From Deltaproteobacteria bacterium Ga0077550 (GTDB lineage Bacteria; Myxococcota_A; Polyangia; Nannocystales; Nannocystaceae): a stretch of 46,061 nucleotides of DNA. A model generated the notes under the pieces. The model made no database searches, was not told where the DNA came from, and was given only the letters and a program-made list of their open reading frames with translations. Positions within the stretch are counted from its first letter, which is position 1. Each line of letters starts with the position of its first letter. This document shows positions 1 through 7,867 of the stretch, piece after piece. The position numbers and the translations under genes were made by a program. The stretch covers positions 1 through 46,061 of the forward strand of contig LNFB01000349.1 of assembly GCA_001464385.1 (NCBI GenBank), given 5' to 3'.

Positions 1-2
1 AG

Positions 3-1073
3 GACGCGTGGGATCGGCCGCGCGTCGACGCCCTGCTCGAGCGCACGCACGAGCGCATCGCGGCGCACCGTCGATCGCGTCGGATCGGCCTGTCGCTCGC
101 GGCGTGCCTCGTCGTCGGGGTGGGCCTCGGCGCGGCGGCGATCTGGCGCGGCGCGCTCGAGACCCGCGTCGAGGGCCACGACGACACCCTCGCCGAGCAC
201 GCCGTACCGGGCGCCTCGGCGGCCGGATGGACGATGGAGGTCGGTGATTCGCACGTGGCCCTGGTCGGGGACGGCACGGACGTGCGCGCGTTGCCGGACG
301 AGGGGAGCCGCGCCGGGCTCGAGCTGATCTCGGGGGCGATCGAGGTCGACGGCGTCGCGCTGCGTGTGCTCGTCGCGGATCAGCAGCTCGTGATCGAGCG
401 CGCGCGCTTCGGTCTGTCGCGGGTCGGCGCGGGGTTCGAGGTGCGCGTCGACGCGGGCGAGGTCCGCTTCGGGGACCGCACGATCGCGGCGGGCGGCCGA
501 CTCGTGTTCGATCCGGCCGCGGCACCAGCGATCCCTGCGCCTGCCGTCGTCGCACCCGAGGTGGTCGCGTCCGACGAGGCTCCGTCGCGACCGCGCGCGG
601 AGGCCAAGCCCAAGTGGCGCGCGCTGGTGCGGGCGCGCGACTGGGCCGAGGCGTACACCGAGATGAAGCGCGCCGACCCGAAGACCGTGCGGGCGTCGGT
701 CGACGCGCTGATGGCCGCGGCCGACGCGGCGCGCTTCGGCGGGCACCCGAGCGAGGCACCCGAGTACCTGTCCGAGGTGATCGACGCGCACGCCCGCCAC
801 GCGATGGCGCCGCTGGCCGCGTTCACCCTGGGGCGCGTGCGGCTCGAGCAGCTCGGCGCGCCGGCCGACGCGGCGCGGGCCTTCGCGAAGGCGCGGGCGC
901 TCGATCCTTCCGGCGCGCTCGCGGCCGATGCCCTGGCGCGCGAGGTCGAGGCGTGGGCGAAGGCGGGCCAGCTCGAGACGGCACGGTCGCGCGCGCGCGC
1001 GTACCTCGAGGCGTACCCCGACGGCCGTCGCGTGGCCGCGGTGCGTCGCCACGCCGAGCTGCCCGCGCCGTAG
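3..1073 (+). CDS. FecR-domain membrane protein with TPR-like tail (5' end outside window)
   Basis: The frame is open from the window edge, so the true start lies upstream; numbering here is from the first codon in view. Residues 28-48 form one hydrophobic membrane segment preceded by a basic stretch (RRSRR). The following part, about 75-170, is rich in short beta strands with the FecR-like pattern (GEVRFGDRTIAAGG near its end). FecR proteins are periplasmic sensors or anti-sigma partners anchored in the inner membrane. From about residue 200 to the end the sequence is Ala-rich and helical, with TPR-like spacing (AFAKARALDPSGALAADALA). In myxobacteria such FecR-TPR proteins usually follow an ECF sigma gene, but that gene would be off the left edge. 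The FecR call is moderately sure; the tail assignment is by pattern only. Confidence 0.7.
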   Translation, partial: DAWDRPRVDALLERTHERIAAHRRSRRIGLSLAACLVVGVGLGAAAIWRGALETRVEGHDDTLAEHAVPGASAAGWTMEVGDSHVALVGDGTDVRALPDEGSRAGLELISGAIEVDGVALRVLVADQQLVIERARFGLSRVGAGFEVRVDAGEVRFGDRTIAAGGRLVFDPAAAPAIPAPAVVAPEVVASDEAPSRPRAEAKPKWRALVRARDWAEAYTEMKRADPKTVRASVDALMAAADAARFGGHPSEAPEYLSEVIDAHARHAMAPLAAFTLGRVRLEQLGAPADAARAFAKARALDPSGALAADALAREVEAWAKAGQLETARSRARAYLEAYPDGRRVAAVRRHAELPAP

Positions 1074-1082
1074 TGCGACGCA

Positions 1083-1221
1083 CGCGGAGAAATCCCCGGG
1101 GTGCGTGAGCCACATCGGCGCCGGTCGGCCTCCTGGGACGCCGAACGGGGAGCTCAGGCATGCACGCACGACACACCGCGCGGTGGATCTTCACGCTGTC
1201 GCTGACGGCGAGCGCCGCCTG
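1083..1221 (+). repeat. Leader plus signal-peptide direct repeat, copy 1
   Basis: This 139 bp stretch matches 2576-2713 at about 92 percent by eye, with one single-base gap. It covers the region upstream of the beta-helix gene, the Shine-Dalgarno GGGGAG and the first 20 codons plus two bases of codon 21. The gap (an extra A before GGCATG) lies between the Shine-Dalgarno and the ATG. Confidence 0.9.
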
Positions 1222-2557
1222 CCAGGACCCGAACAGCACCACGGGATCGTCGGCCGAGGGCGGCGGCAGCGATGGCACCGCAGGGAGCGACGGATCCGAC
1301 GGCGGGGGCGCGGCCGCGAGCGGCGGCGGCATGGATGCGAGCGACGCCGGTGGGGATGCGAGCGACGGCGGCGCGGAGAGTTCCAGCGGAGGCTCGGGCG
1401 ACTCCGGTCCCCCCGTCGACCTCGAGCCTTCGCTGTACTTCAGCCCGAGCGGTGACAACGCGAATCCAGGCACGCAGGACTCGCCGAAGCGCGACACGAC
1501 CGGGATCGACTTCAACACCTTCCCCGGCGGCACCCTGCTGGTCTTCGAGCGGGGCGGAACCTACCCGTGGCCGCTGTTCATCTTCGACAACCCGAACACC
1601 AGCGCCGCCGAACCTCTCATGTTCGACGCCTACGGCAGCGGCCCGCTCCCGATCCTCGACGCCCCAGAGTCGGGCGTGCTCTTCGGGTACTGGGAGAACG
1701 TCGACAACGACGGCGGCTACGCCTTTCGCAACCTCCGCCTGCAGGGGCACGGTGCCGACGCGAGCTTCGGGTTCTTCTTCTCCTACAACGTGCACGACGT
1801 GATCATCGAGAACATGGAGATCGAAGGGTTCTACCTCGGCGTGCAGTCCCACGCCGGCGCCCCTCACGGTGTCACGAACATCACGATCCGCAACAACAGC
1901 ATCAGTCGCAACTTCGGCATGGGAATCCTCGGTCAGTTCCAAGACACGCTGATCGAAGGCAACCTGTTCGAGGGCAACAACTTCAGCGGCAGCGGCTTCG
2001 AGCATGGCACCTATCTGTCGGGTTACGCGCCGGAGAGCGGCTCCAACATCACGATCCGCAACAATCGCTACATCCGGAACTCCGTCGTCGACGGCGTGTG
2101 CCAGGGCGGCAACATGACCTTCCACGGTCAGCTGAGCAACGTGCTGATCGAGGGCAACAGAATCGAGCAGGACGCGGCTGCGCCGGGCTGCTGGGCGATG
2201 TCGATCACGCAGGGCTACGACACGGCCGAGTGGTTCCTCGACTTCGTGGTGCGCGGCAACACGATCATCAACGCGGGGAACACCGGGATGAACGCCCAGT
2301 CTGCGCCCGGGATCCTGGTCGAGGACAACGTGGTCATCAACACCCAAGCGACCTACCAGACCTCGATCAGCGTGGGGAGCAACGAGTACGGCCCCGGCGA
2401 CGTGCTCGACGGGGATGCGATCGTACGAGACAACACGGTGTGCCAGAGCGGCGGTGCGACGGGCAACGCGGTCAACGTGATCGCCCCGAACAGCACGGAC
2501 TCCAACAACGTGACGGTGACCGGACCCGCGGCCGTCGTCGGGATCTGCGCCCCGTAG
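1160..2557 (+). CDS. Right-handed parallel beta-helix lipoprotein
   Basis: The 465-residue product has a lipoprotein signal with a basic n-region (HARHTAR), a hydrophobic core and lipobox SAAC, so Cys21 is the likely lipidated residue. Residues 22-90 are a Gly/Asp/Ser-rich linker. From about 92 (LYFSPSGDNANPGTQDSP) the pattern is the start typical of secreted pectate-lyase-like beta-helix proteins, followed by repeated strands such as NITIRNN, LIEGN and ILVEDN through about 460. These are PbH1-type rungs. A polysaccharide-binding or -lyase role is possible, but no catalytic residues can be assigned. The ATG at 1160 is preceded by GGGGAG with a 7-nt spacer. The first 20 codons are almost the same as those of the next gene. 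Confidence 0.85.
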   Translation: MHARHTARWIFTLSLTASAACQDPNSTTGSSAEGGGSDGTAGSDGSDGGGAAASGGGMDASDAGGDASDGGAESSSGGSGDSGPPVDLEPSLYFSPSGDNANPGTQDSPKRDTTGIDFNTFPGGTLLVFERGGTYPWPLFIFDNPNTSAAEPLMFDAYGSGPLPILDAPESGVLFGYWENVDNDGGYAFRNLRLQGHGADASFGFFFSYNVHDVIIENMEIEGFYLGVQSHAGAPHGVTNITIRNNSISRNFGMGILGQFQDTLIEGNLFEGNNFSGSGFEHGTYLSGYAPESGSNITIRNNRYIRNSVVDGVCQGGNMTFHGQLSNVLIEGNRIEQDAAAPGCWAMSITQGYDTAEWFLDFVVRGNTIINAGNTGMNAQSAPGILVEDNVVINTQATYQTSISVGSNEYGPGDVLDGDAIVRDNTVCQSGGATGNAVNVIAPNSTDSNNVTVTGPAAVVGICAP

Positions 2558-2575
2558 TCGCCGCGCGACGGCGCC

Positions 2576-2713
2576 CGCGGAGAAATCGGCCGTCGGCGTG
2601 AGCCACATCGGCGCCGGTCGGCCTCCTGCGACACCGAACGGGGAGCTCGGCATGCACGCACGACACACCGCGCGGTGGATCTTCACGCTGTCACTGACGG
2701 CGGGCACCGCCTG
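2576..2713 (+). repeat. Leader plus signal-peptide direct repeat, copy 2
   Basis: Second copy of the 1083-1221 module, placed in front of the DUF1592 gene. It starts about 20 bp after the stop codon of the beta-helix gene and ends inside codon 21 of the next gene. One base shorter than copy 1, which opens a GTG (2598) in frame with the gene; the conserved GGGGAG and ATG 2652 argue that the ATG is still the real start. Confidence 0.9.
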
Positions 2714-4349
2714 TTACGAGGGGGTGAGCGGCACGGGATCGTCGGCCGACGGGACCGGCGGCAGCGACGACGCGTCGGGCAGCGACGGCAGCGGCGGCAC
2801 CGATGACGATCCGCCCGCGGTGGGCTGCGAGGGGCTGCGTCCGGCCCGGACGCCGCTGCGACGCCTGACCGACGTGCAGTACCGCAACACGATCGGCGAT
2901 CTGTTCGCCGGCGCGATCACACCGAGCGACAACTTCCCCGCGACCTCGCTCGGCTACGACTACACCAACGAGGCCGCCGCCGACGAGATCTCCGCGCTCG
3001 ACGTCGAGGAGGTGATGAACGCCGCCGAGGACGTCGCCGACCAGGTGATGGCGGCGATCGATACGGTCGTCGGCTGCGATCTCTCGGCGAGCTGCGTCGA
3101 GGGCTTCGTCGACGACTTCGGCGCGCGGGCGTTCCGGCGCCCGCTCGACGCCGACGAGCGCGCGCTGCTCCTGGCGGCCTACGACGAGGGCGCGGCCGAC
3201 TCGCCCGCCGACGGCATCGGTCGCGTGGTCGCGGTCGCGCTGCAGATGCCGCAGTTCCTGTACCTCGTCGAGTCGGGCGTGATCGACGACGAGGATCCGA
3301 ACGTCGCGCGCCTCGGCGACCACGAGCTCGCCGCGCGGCTGTCGTACCTGCTGTGGGACACGATGCCGGACGACGAGCTGCGGGCGCTCGCCGACGCCGA
3401 CGCGCTCGGCGATCCCGAGACGCTCGAGGCCCAGGCCCGTCGTCTGCTCGCCGACGGCCGCGCCGACGCTGCGCTTGGCCGCTTCCATCGCGAGTGGCTC
3501 GACCTGCCGACGCTGCGCGGCAACGAGAAGGACCCCGCGATGTATCCCGGTTACGGCGCGCCGCAGGTGGCCTCGATGCTGGCGCAGGTGGATCGCCTGA
3601 TCGGTGGTGTGTTCCGCGGCGACGAGCCCACGTTGGCGCGGCTGTTCACCGCCGACACCGTCGACATCGACGCCAACCTCGCGCCGATCTACGGCGCGCC
3701 GGCACCCGCGTCGGGGTGGGCCCCGCTGGCGCTCGATCCGACCCAGCGCGCCGGCATCCTCACCACGCCGCTGGTCCTCGCGGCCCAGGCCACGCAGATC
3801 GGCAGCTCGACGGTGCACCGCGGCAAGATGGTGCGCACGCGGGTGCTGTGCCAGCCGATCCCACCGCCGCCCCCGAACGCGACCGCCCAGGCCCCGCAGC
3901 TGCCGCCCGACGCGACGGAGCGCGAGCGCGGCGAGGCGCTGATGGAGAACCCCGAGTGCGGCGGCTGTCACCTGCAGATGGACGGCATCGGCTTCGGCTT
4001 CGAGAACTTCGACGCCATCGGGGCCTGGCGCACGACGTATCCGACCGGCACGGCGATCGACGCGACCGGGATCCTCGCGTCTCCGCCCGAGGGCGTGGAG
4101 TCCGGGGAGTTCGTCGGCGCGGTCGAGCTCGCGACCCGCATCGCCGCGGCCGACGAGGTGTCGACCTGCTACGTCGAGCACTTCGTCCGCCACGCCCGCG
4201 GCGGGCCGACGACGACGGAGGTCGAGGAGTGCGCGAGCGACGATCTCGCCGCGGCGTTCGCCGAGTCGGGTCAGGACCTTCCACAGCTCGTGGCCGCGTT
4301 CGTGCGCGGCGATGGTTTCCGGTTCCGCGACGTCGGAGGTGCACCATGA
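2652..4349 (+). CDS. DUF1592/DUF1588-family c-type-cytochrome-like lipoprotein (pair 1)
   Basis: A 565-residue lipoprotein (Cys21, in TAGTAC) with a Gly/Ser/Asp linker to about residue 55. The domain order follows the PSD family first seen in planctomycetes: a DUF1587-like LRRLTDVQYRNTIGDLF near 65-82, a DUF1595-like segment with FGARAFRRPLDADE, DUF1592 in the middle, DUF1588 with the haem-type motif CGGCH at 436-440 followed by DGIGFGFENFDAIG, and a DUF1585-like tail. The CxxCH suggests one covalent c-type haem on the outer face of a membrane, but the reaction of the family is unknown. GGGGAG lies 6 nt before ATG 2652; an upstream in-frame GTG at 2598 is less likely because it falls in the copied leader. 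The stop overlaps the start of the DUF1552 gene (ATGA), so translation is probably coupled. Confidence 0.92.
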   Translation: MHARHTARWIFTLSLTAGTACYEGVSGTGSSADGTGGSDDASGSDGSGGTDDDPPAVGCEGLRPARTPLRRLTDVQYRNTIGDLFAGAITPSDNFPATSLGYDYTNEAAADEISALDVEEVMNAAEDVADQVMAAIDTVVGCDLSASCVEGFVDDFGARAFRRPLDADERALLLAAYDEGAADSPADGIGRVVAVALQMPQFLYLVESGVIDDEDPNVARLGDHELAARLSYLLWDTMPDDELRALADADALGDPETLEAQARRLLADGRADAALGRFHREWLDLPTLRGNEKDPAMYPGYGAPQVASMLAQVDRLIGGVFRGDEPTLARLFTADTVDIDANLAPIYGAPAPASGWAPLALDPTQRAGILTTPLVLAAQATQIGSSTVHRGKMVRTRVLCQPIPPPPPNATAQAPQLPPDATERERGEALMENPECGGCHLQMDGIGFGFENFDAIGAWRTTYPTGTAIDATGILASPPEGVESGEFVGAVELATRIAAADEVSTCYVEHFVRHARGGPTTTEVEECASDDLAAAFAESGQDLPQLVAAFVRGDGFRFRDVGGAP

Positions 4350-5800
4350 ATCGCAGCAAGATCGTCTCTCGCCGCAACTTCCTCGCCGCCACCGGTGGCG
4401 CCATGGTGGCGCTGCCGCACCTCGCGAGCCTCGATGCCCGCGCGGGCGGCAGCCCCGGCGCGCCGCGTCGGCTCATCGTGGTGGTGCAGCCGCAGGGCTT
4501 CATCATGGACGAGTGGAGGCCGGTGGGCACGGGCGCCGACTTCACGCTGTCGCCGATCCTCGCGCCACTCGAGTCGATGCGCGATCGCATCGTCGTGGTG
4601 TCGGGGCTCGACAACATGGCGGCGGGGCTCAACTACCAGGCCGGCGGCCACGAGAGCGCGCACAAGGGCCTGATGACGGGCATGCCGCTGTCCGCGAACC
4701 TCGACGCGAACGGGCAGCTGCGGCCCAACGACCAGCACATCAGCGCGGACGAGTCGTTCGACGTCTTCGGCGGTGGTCCGTCGATCGATCAGGTCATCGC
4801 CGATCGCATGGGCGCGCCGACGCCGTACCGCAGCCTCGAGTTCGCGGTCGGCACGGACAGCTACCTGCACGCGTTGCAGGTGTTCGTGCGCGGACCCGAC
4901 GAGCCGCTGGGCACGATGAACGATCCGCGCGCTGCGTTCGACCGGCTGTTCGCGGGCTTCGACCCGGGCGAGCCGAGCCCGATGCAGCGGCTTCGATCGG
5001 CCCGCAGCAGCGTGCTCGATCGGGTGGGGAGCGCGTACGACAGCCTGTCGTCGCGCGCGAGCGCCGACGATCGCCGGATCCTCGAGGCCCACGCGGCCAA
5101 GATCCGCGAGCTCGAGCTGCGCTTCGCCGGTGGCGGCGGCGGTGGGGCCGGCTGTGCGATCCCCAGCTACTCGGTGCCGGCCGACTACGATCCGCACAAC
5201 TCCGACTTCGACGATCTCGGCGCCATGGCGCAGATCGATCTCATGGTCATGGCGATGGCGTGCGACATGACGCGGGTCGCGTCGCTGCAGTTCACGCAGG
5301 GCCAGAACAACCGGTTTCCGTGGTTGGGACTCACGATCCCGGACGTGTCGTGGCCGGGCTACAACGCGGTCGAGTGGCCCGACTGGCACGGCATGTTCCA
5401 CATCAGCCCGGACCCGGCGCGCGATCACCCCGAGCCGCGCGCGGCGATGGTCGCCGCGATGCGCTGGTACGCCGAGAAGTTCGCGTACCTGCTGCAGCGG
5501 CTCGCCGACACCCCCGACGGTGAGGGCTCGATGCTCGACTCGACGCTGGTGGTGTGGGCCAGCGAGTTCGGCGACGGCGCCGCCCACTGGGCCGCCGACA
5601 TCCCGGTGGTGCTGGCGGGCAACGTGGGTGGCGCGCTGCAGACCGGTCGTCACCTCGTGTACCCGGGGCGGATGAACAACCCGAACGACGGGTATACGAT
5701 CAACGATCTGTTGGTGTCGGTGCTGAACCTGTTCGGGTACGAGGACGATCGGTTCGGGTACCCGGACATCTGCCGCGGCGCGCTGCCGGGGCTGGCGTAG
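4346..5800 (+). CDS. Tat-exported DUF1552 protein (pair 1)
   Basis: The 484-residue product starts with a twin-arginine signal (SRRNFL, Arg9-Arg10) followed by a hydrophobic stretch and ARAGG, so export by the Tat route is likely. The rest fits DUF1552 (PF07586), a family found with DUF1592 genes in planctomycetes and myxobacteria. It has GGHESAHKGLMTG near residue 95-107, which resembles the His-rich signature of the family, and a C-terminal TLVVWASEFGDG motif shared with the DUF1501 group. DUF1552 is thought to be related to the alkaline-phosphatase-like fold; no function is proven. ATG 4346 overlaps the upstream stop by ATGA. Tat export implies folding, possibly with a cofactor or metal, before export. 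A paralogue lies at 17688-19223. Confidence 0.92.
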   Translation: MNRSKIVSRRNFLAATGGAMVALPHLASLDARAGGSPGAPRRLIVVVQPQGFIMDEWRPVGTGADFTLSPILAPLESMRDRIVVVSGLDNMAAGLNYQAGGHESAHKGLMTGMPLSANLDANGQLRPNDQHISADESFDVFGGGPSIDQVIADRMGAPTPYRSLEFAVGTDSYLHALQVFVRGPDEPLGTMNDPRAAFDRLFAGFDPGEPSPMQRLRSARSSVLDRVGSAYDSLSSRASADDRRILEAHAAKIRELELRFAGGGGGGAGCAIPSYSVPADYDPHNSDFDDLGAMAQIDLMVMAMACDMTRVASLQFTQGQNNRFPWLGLTIPDVSWPGYNAVEWPDWHGMFHISPDPARDHPEPRAAMVAAMRWYAEKFAYLLQRLADTPDGEGSMLDSTLVVWASEFGDGAAHWAADIPVVLAGNVGGALQTGRHLVYPGRMNNPNDGYTINDLLVSVLNLFGYEDDRFGYPDICRGALPGLA

Positions 5801-5814
5801 AGCCCGGCGGAGCC

Positions 5815-7038
5815 TCAGGGCGCCACGTGACTCGGTTCGCCGTCGAGCATCGCCACGAACCACTCCCGCGGGGACACACCGCCGACGTCGGCGGTGTAGA
5901 AGCCGTCGCCCAGCAACGTGGTGTGCGAGCTCCCGTCGAGGTAGTAGGTCCCCCACTGCGGCGACGTCGCGTAGAAGTCGCGCAGGTCGAACAGACCCTC
6001 GGCGTACTGCTCGGCGGGATAGGCGAGCGGGGCCAACGAGTAGAGCGACGAGCACTCGTCGAGGCCGTAGCCGTAGAACAGCCGCATCGTCTCGTCCTCG
6101 AGGTGCGAGATGAAGCCCATGGTGGTGTTCGGTAGCGCCGTCGACAGGTGTTCGACGACGTGGATGATCCCGCCGCCGTCGCGCTGACCACTGCAGGCGT
6201 CGCCGCAGGAGGCCAGGAAGGTGTCCGAGATGCCCCAGATCTCCCGCCAGTGCGCCTGCAGACACGGGGGCAAGTAGTCGTCCGACATCGGCGGTCCAGA
6301 GTCGTCGATCATGATGGCGGCGGGTGGCGCGAAGCGTCGCACGTACCGCTCGAAGTTGGAGCCGCCGCCGAAACCTCCGGCGCTCGAGCCGGCGACGAGC
6401 AGACGATCGACGTCGGCGAACGTGGGGTGGATCCGCGACAGGTAGAGCCCGTTGTCGATCCAGCCGACGAAGCGATCGGCCCCGTTCGCGAAGGACACGC
6501 CATCGTCCCGCGCGCCGACGTGGATGTCCCCGGTGCAGTATGGGACGAGCACGACGTTCCAGTCGCGCACCGGGTTGTCGGGTCGATCGGCGAAGATGCC
6601 GCCTTGGTAGAGCGGCGCGTCGTCGAGGTTGGGCGGCGACAGCAGGCACGTGCCGCCGTTGAAGCACGCGCCCCCGGGCGCGAAGTAGACCAGCAGCTCG
6701 TTGGTGGTCCCGTAGCGCACGGCGATGCGCGCCTGCGAGCCGTCGCGGCAGATCGCGCGGTCGATGTCGACCCACTGCCACACCCCGGGCGGCGCCGGTG
6801 GCAACGGCTCGCCGTCGGGGGGATCGTCGCCGAACGGATCGTCGCCGCCGGTCGTGCTCGACGTCGCGGCGGTGTCGTCCATCTCCGCGCCCAGGTCCGC
6901 CGGCGGTGCCGCGGCGCTGGAGCTGCCTCCGCTGCTCCCGGTCGTCGAATCCGAGGACTCGCCCGCGCTGGAGAGGTCTGGCCCTTGGCACGCGCCGACG
7001 AGCAGGGCCCACGCGATCCGATGCGCGACGACTCTCAC
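5815..7038 (-). CDS. Pectinacetylesterase-family (PAE-like) lipoprotein
   Basis: About 407 residues from the chosen GTG. The start matches the plant and bacterial PAE family (PF03283): WVDIDRAICRDGSQARIAVRYG, then LLVYFAPGGACFNGGTC. The serine-hydrolase elbow GSSAGGFGG follows near residue 215, with later Cys pairs (CGDACSG) and a C-terminal SSHTTLL carrying a possible catalytic His. It would remove acetyl esters from a polysaccharide at the cell surface; the substrate is not visible. GTG 7038 gives a compact lipoprotein signal (lipobox VGAC, Cys17). The frame is open further to ATG 7095 and to a start at 7116, which would give an unusually long Arg-rich n-region. A linker of D, S and T follows the Cys. 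The gene converges on the DUF1552 gene 14 bp away. Confidence 0.85.
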   Translation of the reverse strand: MRVVAHRIAWALLVGACQGPDLSSAGESSDSTTGSSGGSSSAAAPPADLGAEMDDTAATSSTTGGDDPFGDDPPDGEPLPPAPPGVWQWVDIDRAICRDGSQARIAVRYGTTNELLVYFAPGGACFNGGTCLLSPPNLDDAPLYQGGIFADRPDNPVRDWNVVLVPYCTGDIHVGARDDGVSFANGADRFVGWIDNGLYLSRIHPTFADVDRLLVAGSSAGGFGGGSNFERYVRRFAPPAAIMIDDSGPPMSDDYLPPCLQAHWREIWGISDTFLASCGDACSGQRDGGGIIHVVEHLSTALPNTTMGFISHLEDETMRLFYGYGLDECSSLYSLAPLAYPAEQYAEGLFDLRDFYATSPQWGTYYLDGSSHTTLLGDGFYTADVGGVSPREWFVAMLDGEPSHVAP

Positions 7039-7127
7039 CCGCTCCCATGGTCGGTGACCGCGGCGTCGATGACGAGCTGCGGAGCGTCGCGTCATCAGGT
7101 CGGCTCCCACCGCCAAGGGGATGGGCG

Positions 7128-7844
7128 ATGCCCACCCGCACCTCCGTGTTGCGTGTGTCGTTCGGCTGCGCGGCCGTGCTCATGGGCGCCGTCGCGTGTG
7201 GCCCCCGCGTCGCGCTCGAGGCTGACACCGGCGCGCTCGAGGCGGACACCGGCGCGCTCGAGGGCGACGCCGGCGCGCTCGAGACGGACACCGGCGCACT
7301 CGAGGGCGACGCGGGTGGGCTCGACGGCGAGGACGATGGCGTCGATTCCGGAGACGCCGACTCGGGGGGATCCGCCGACCTCCCGACCCCCGCAGGTCCC
7401 TGCGCCAATGCGGGCTGGGGCCCCGACGGCGAGGACGACGTCCCGGGGAGCGTCGTGCCGACGCACGGCTACTGGGCGTGGGATCGCTGCTGCGTCGCGC
7501 GTCCGGTGATCCACCTGCTCGAGGACACGCCCGTGCTCGACGTCGGCGGCGTGGACGAGCTGCCGGAGCCGCGGGTGGAGGCCACGATCGATCTCGATGA
7601 GGAGCTCGCGCCGCCGCTGCAGGGCGAGTATGACGGTCGCATGTCCGTCGTGAGCGGCGGGCCCCTGGTGGTGGGCGGGCCCGCGACGATCGAGATCCTC
7701 GAGCCGGTCTCGCCCGAGGATGCGCCGATGATGGGCGCGCCGCTGCACGCGAACCTCCGGTTCGGACCTGCGCTGGACCTCGGCCCGTTCACCGCGTCGT
7801 ACTGCGCCGCGCTCGAGCCGACGGACTGCGACTGCGGCGGGTGA
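7128..7844 (+). CDS. Lipoprotein of an unrecognised family, WAWDxCCV motif (paralogue A)
   Basis: A 238-residue product with lipobox AVAC (Cys24). Residues 29-63 are five tandem heptapeptides of the type ALEADTG, then a Gly/Asp linker. The globular part carries PTHGYWAWDRCCV, a GGPLVVGGPATIEILEPVSP stretch and a C-terminal YCAALEPTDCDC. The same ordered motifs occur in the product of 9521-10216, so the two are paralogues. I do not recognise the family. The paired Cys and the C-terminal Cys-x-Cys suggest disulphides or metal binding outside the inner membrane. ATG 7128 has AAGGGG a few bases upstream; ATG 7121 is out of frame. It is divergent from the PAE-like gene. Confidence 0.75.
   Translation: MPTRTSVLRVSFGCAAVLMGAVACGPRVALEADTGALEADTGALEGDAGALETDTGALEGDAGGLDGEDDGVDSGDADSGGSADLPTPAGPCANAGWGPDGEDDVPGSVVPTHGYWAWDRCCVARPVIHLLEDTPVLDVGGVDELPEPRVEATIDLDEELAPPLQGEYDGRMSVVSGGPLVVGGPATIEILEPVSPEDAPMMGAPLHANLRFGPALDLGPFTASYCAALEPTDCDCGG
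7212..7316 (+). repeat. Five 21-bp tandem repeats in a lipoprotein linker
   Basis: Five in-frame 21-bp units with consensus gcgctcgaggcggacaccgg plus c, each coding ALExDxG. Units differ mainly at the fourth and sixth codons (GCT/GCG/GGC/ACG and ACC/GCC/GCG). The length is a multiple of three, so changes in copy number would lengthen or shorten the linker without a frameshift. Confidence 0.9.
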
Positions 7845-7867
7845 GCGGTCACGACCCGCGCGGCAGC

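Noticed and set aside
2598..2651. GTG 2598 as start of the first DUF1592 gene
   Set aside because: It lies in the copied leader, is out of frame in copy 1, and would put 18 extra residues before a complete signal peptide; GGGGAG precedes ATG 2652.
4271..7408. A 1,045-codon open frame on the minus strand overlapping the DUF1552 and PAE-like genes
   Set aside because: Arg/Ala-rich, no domain pattern, and antisense to or out of frame with well-supported genes; typical GC-driven shadow.
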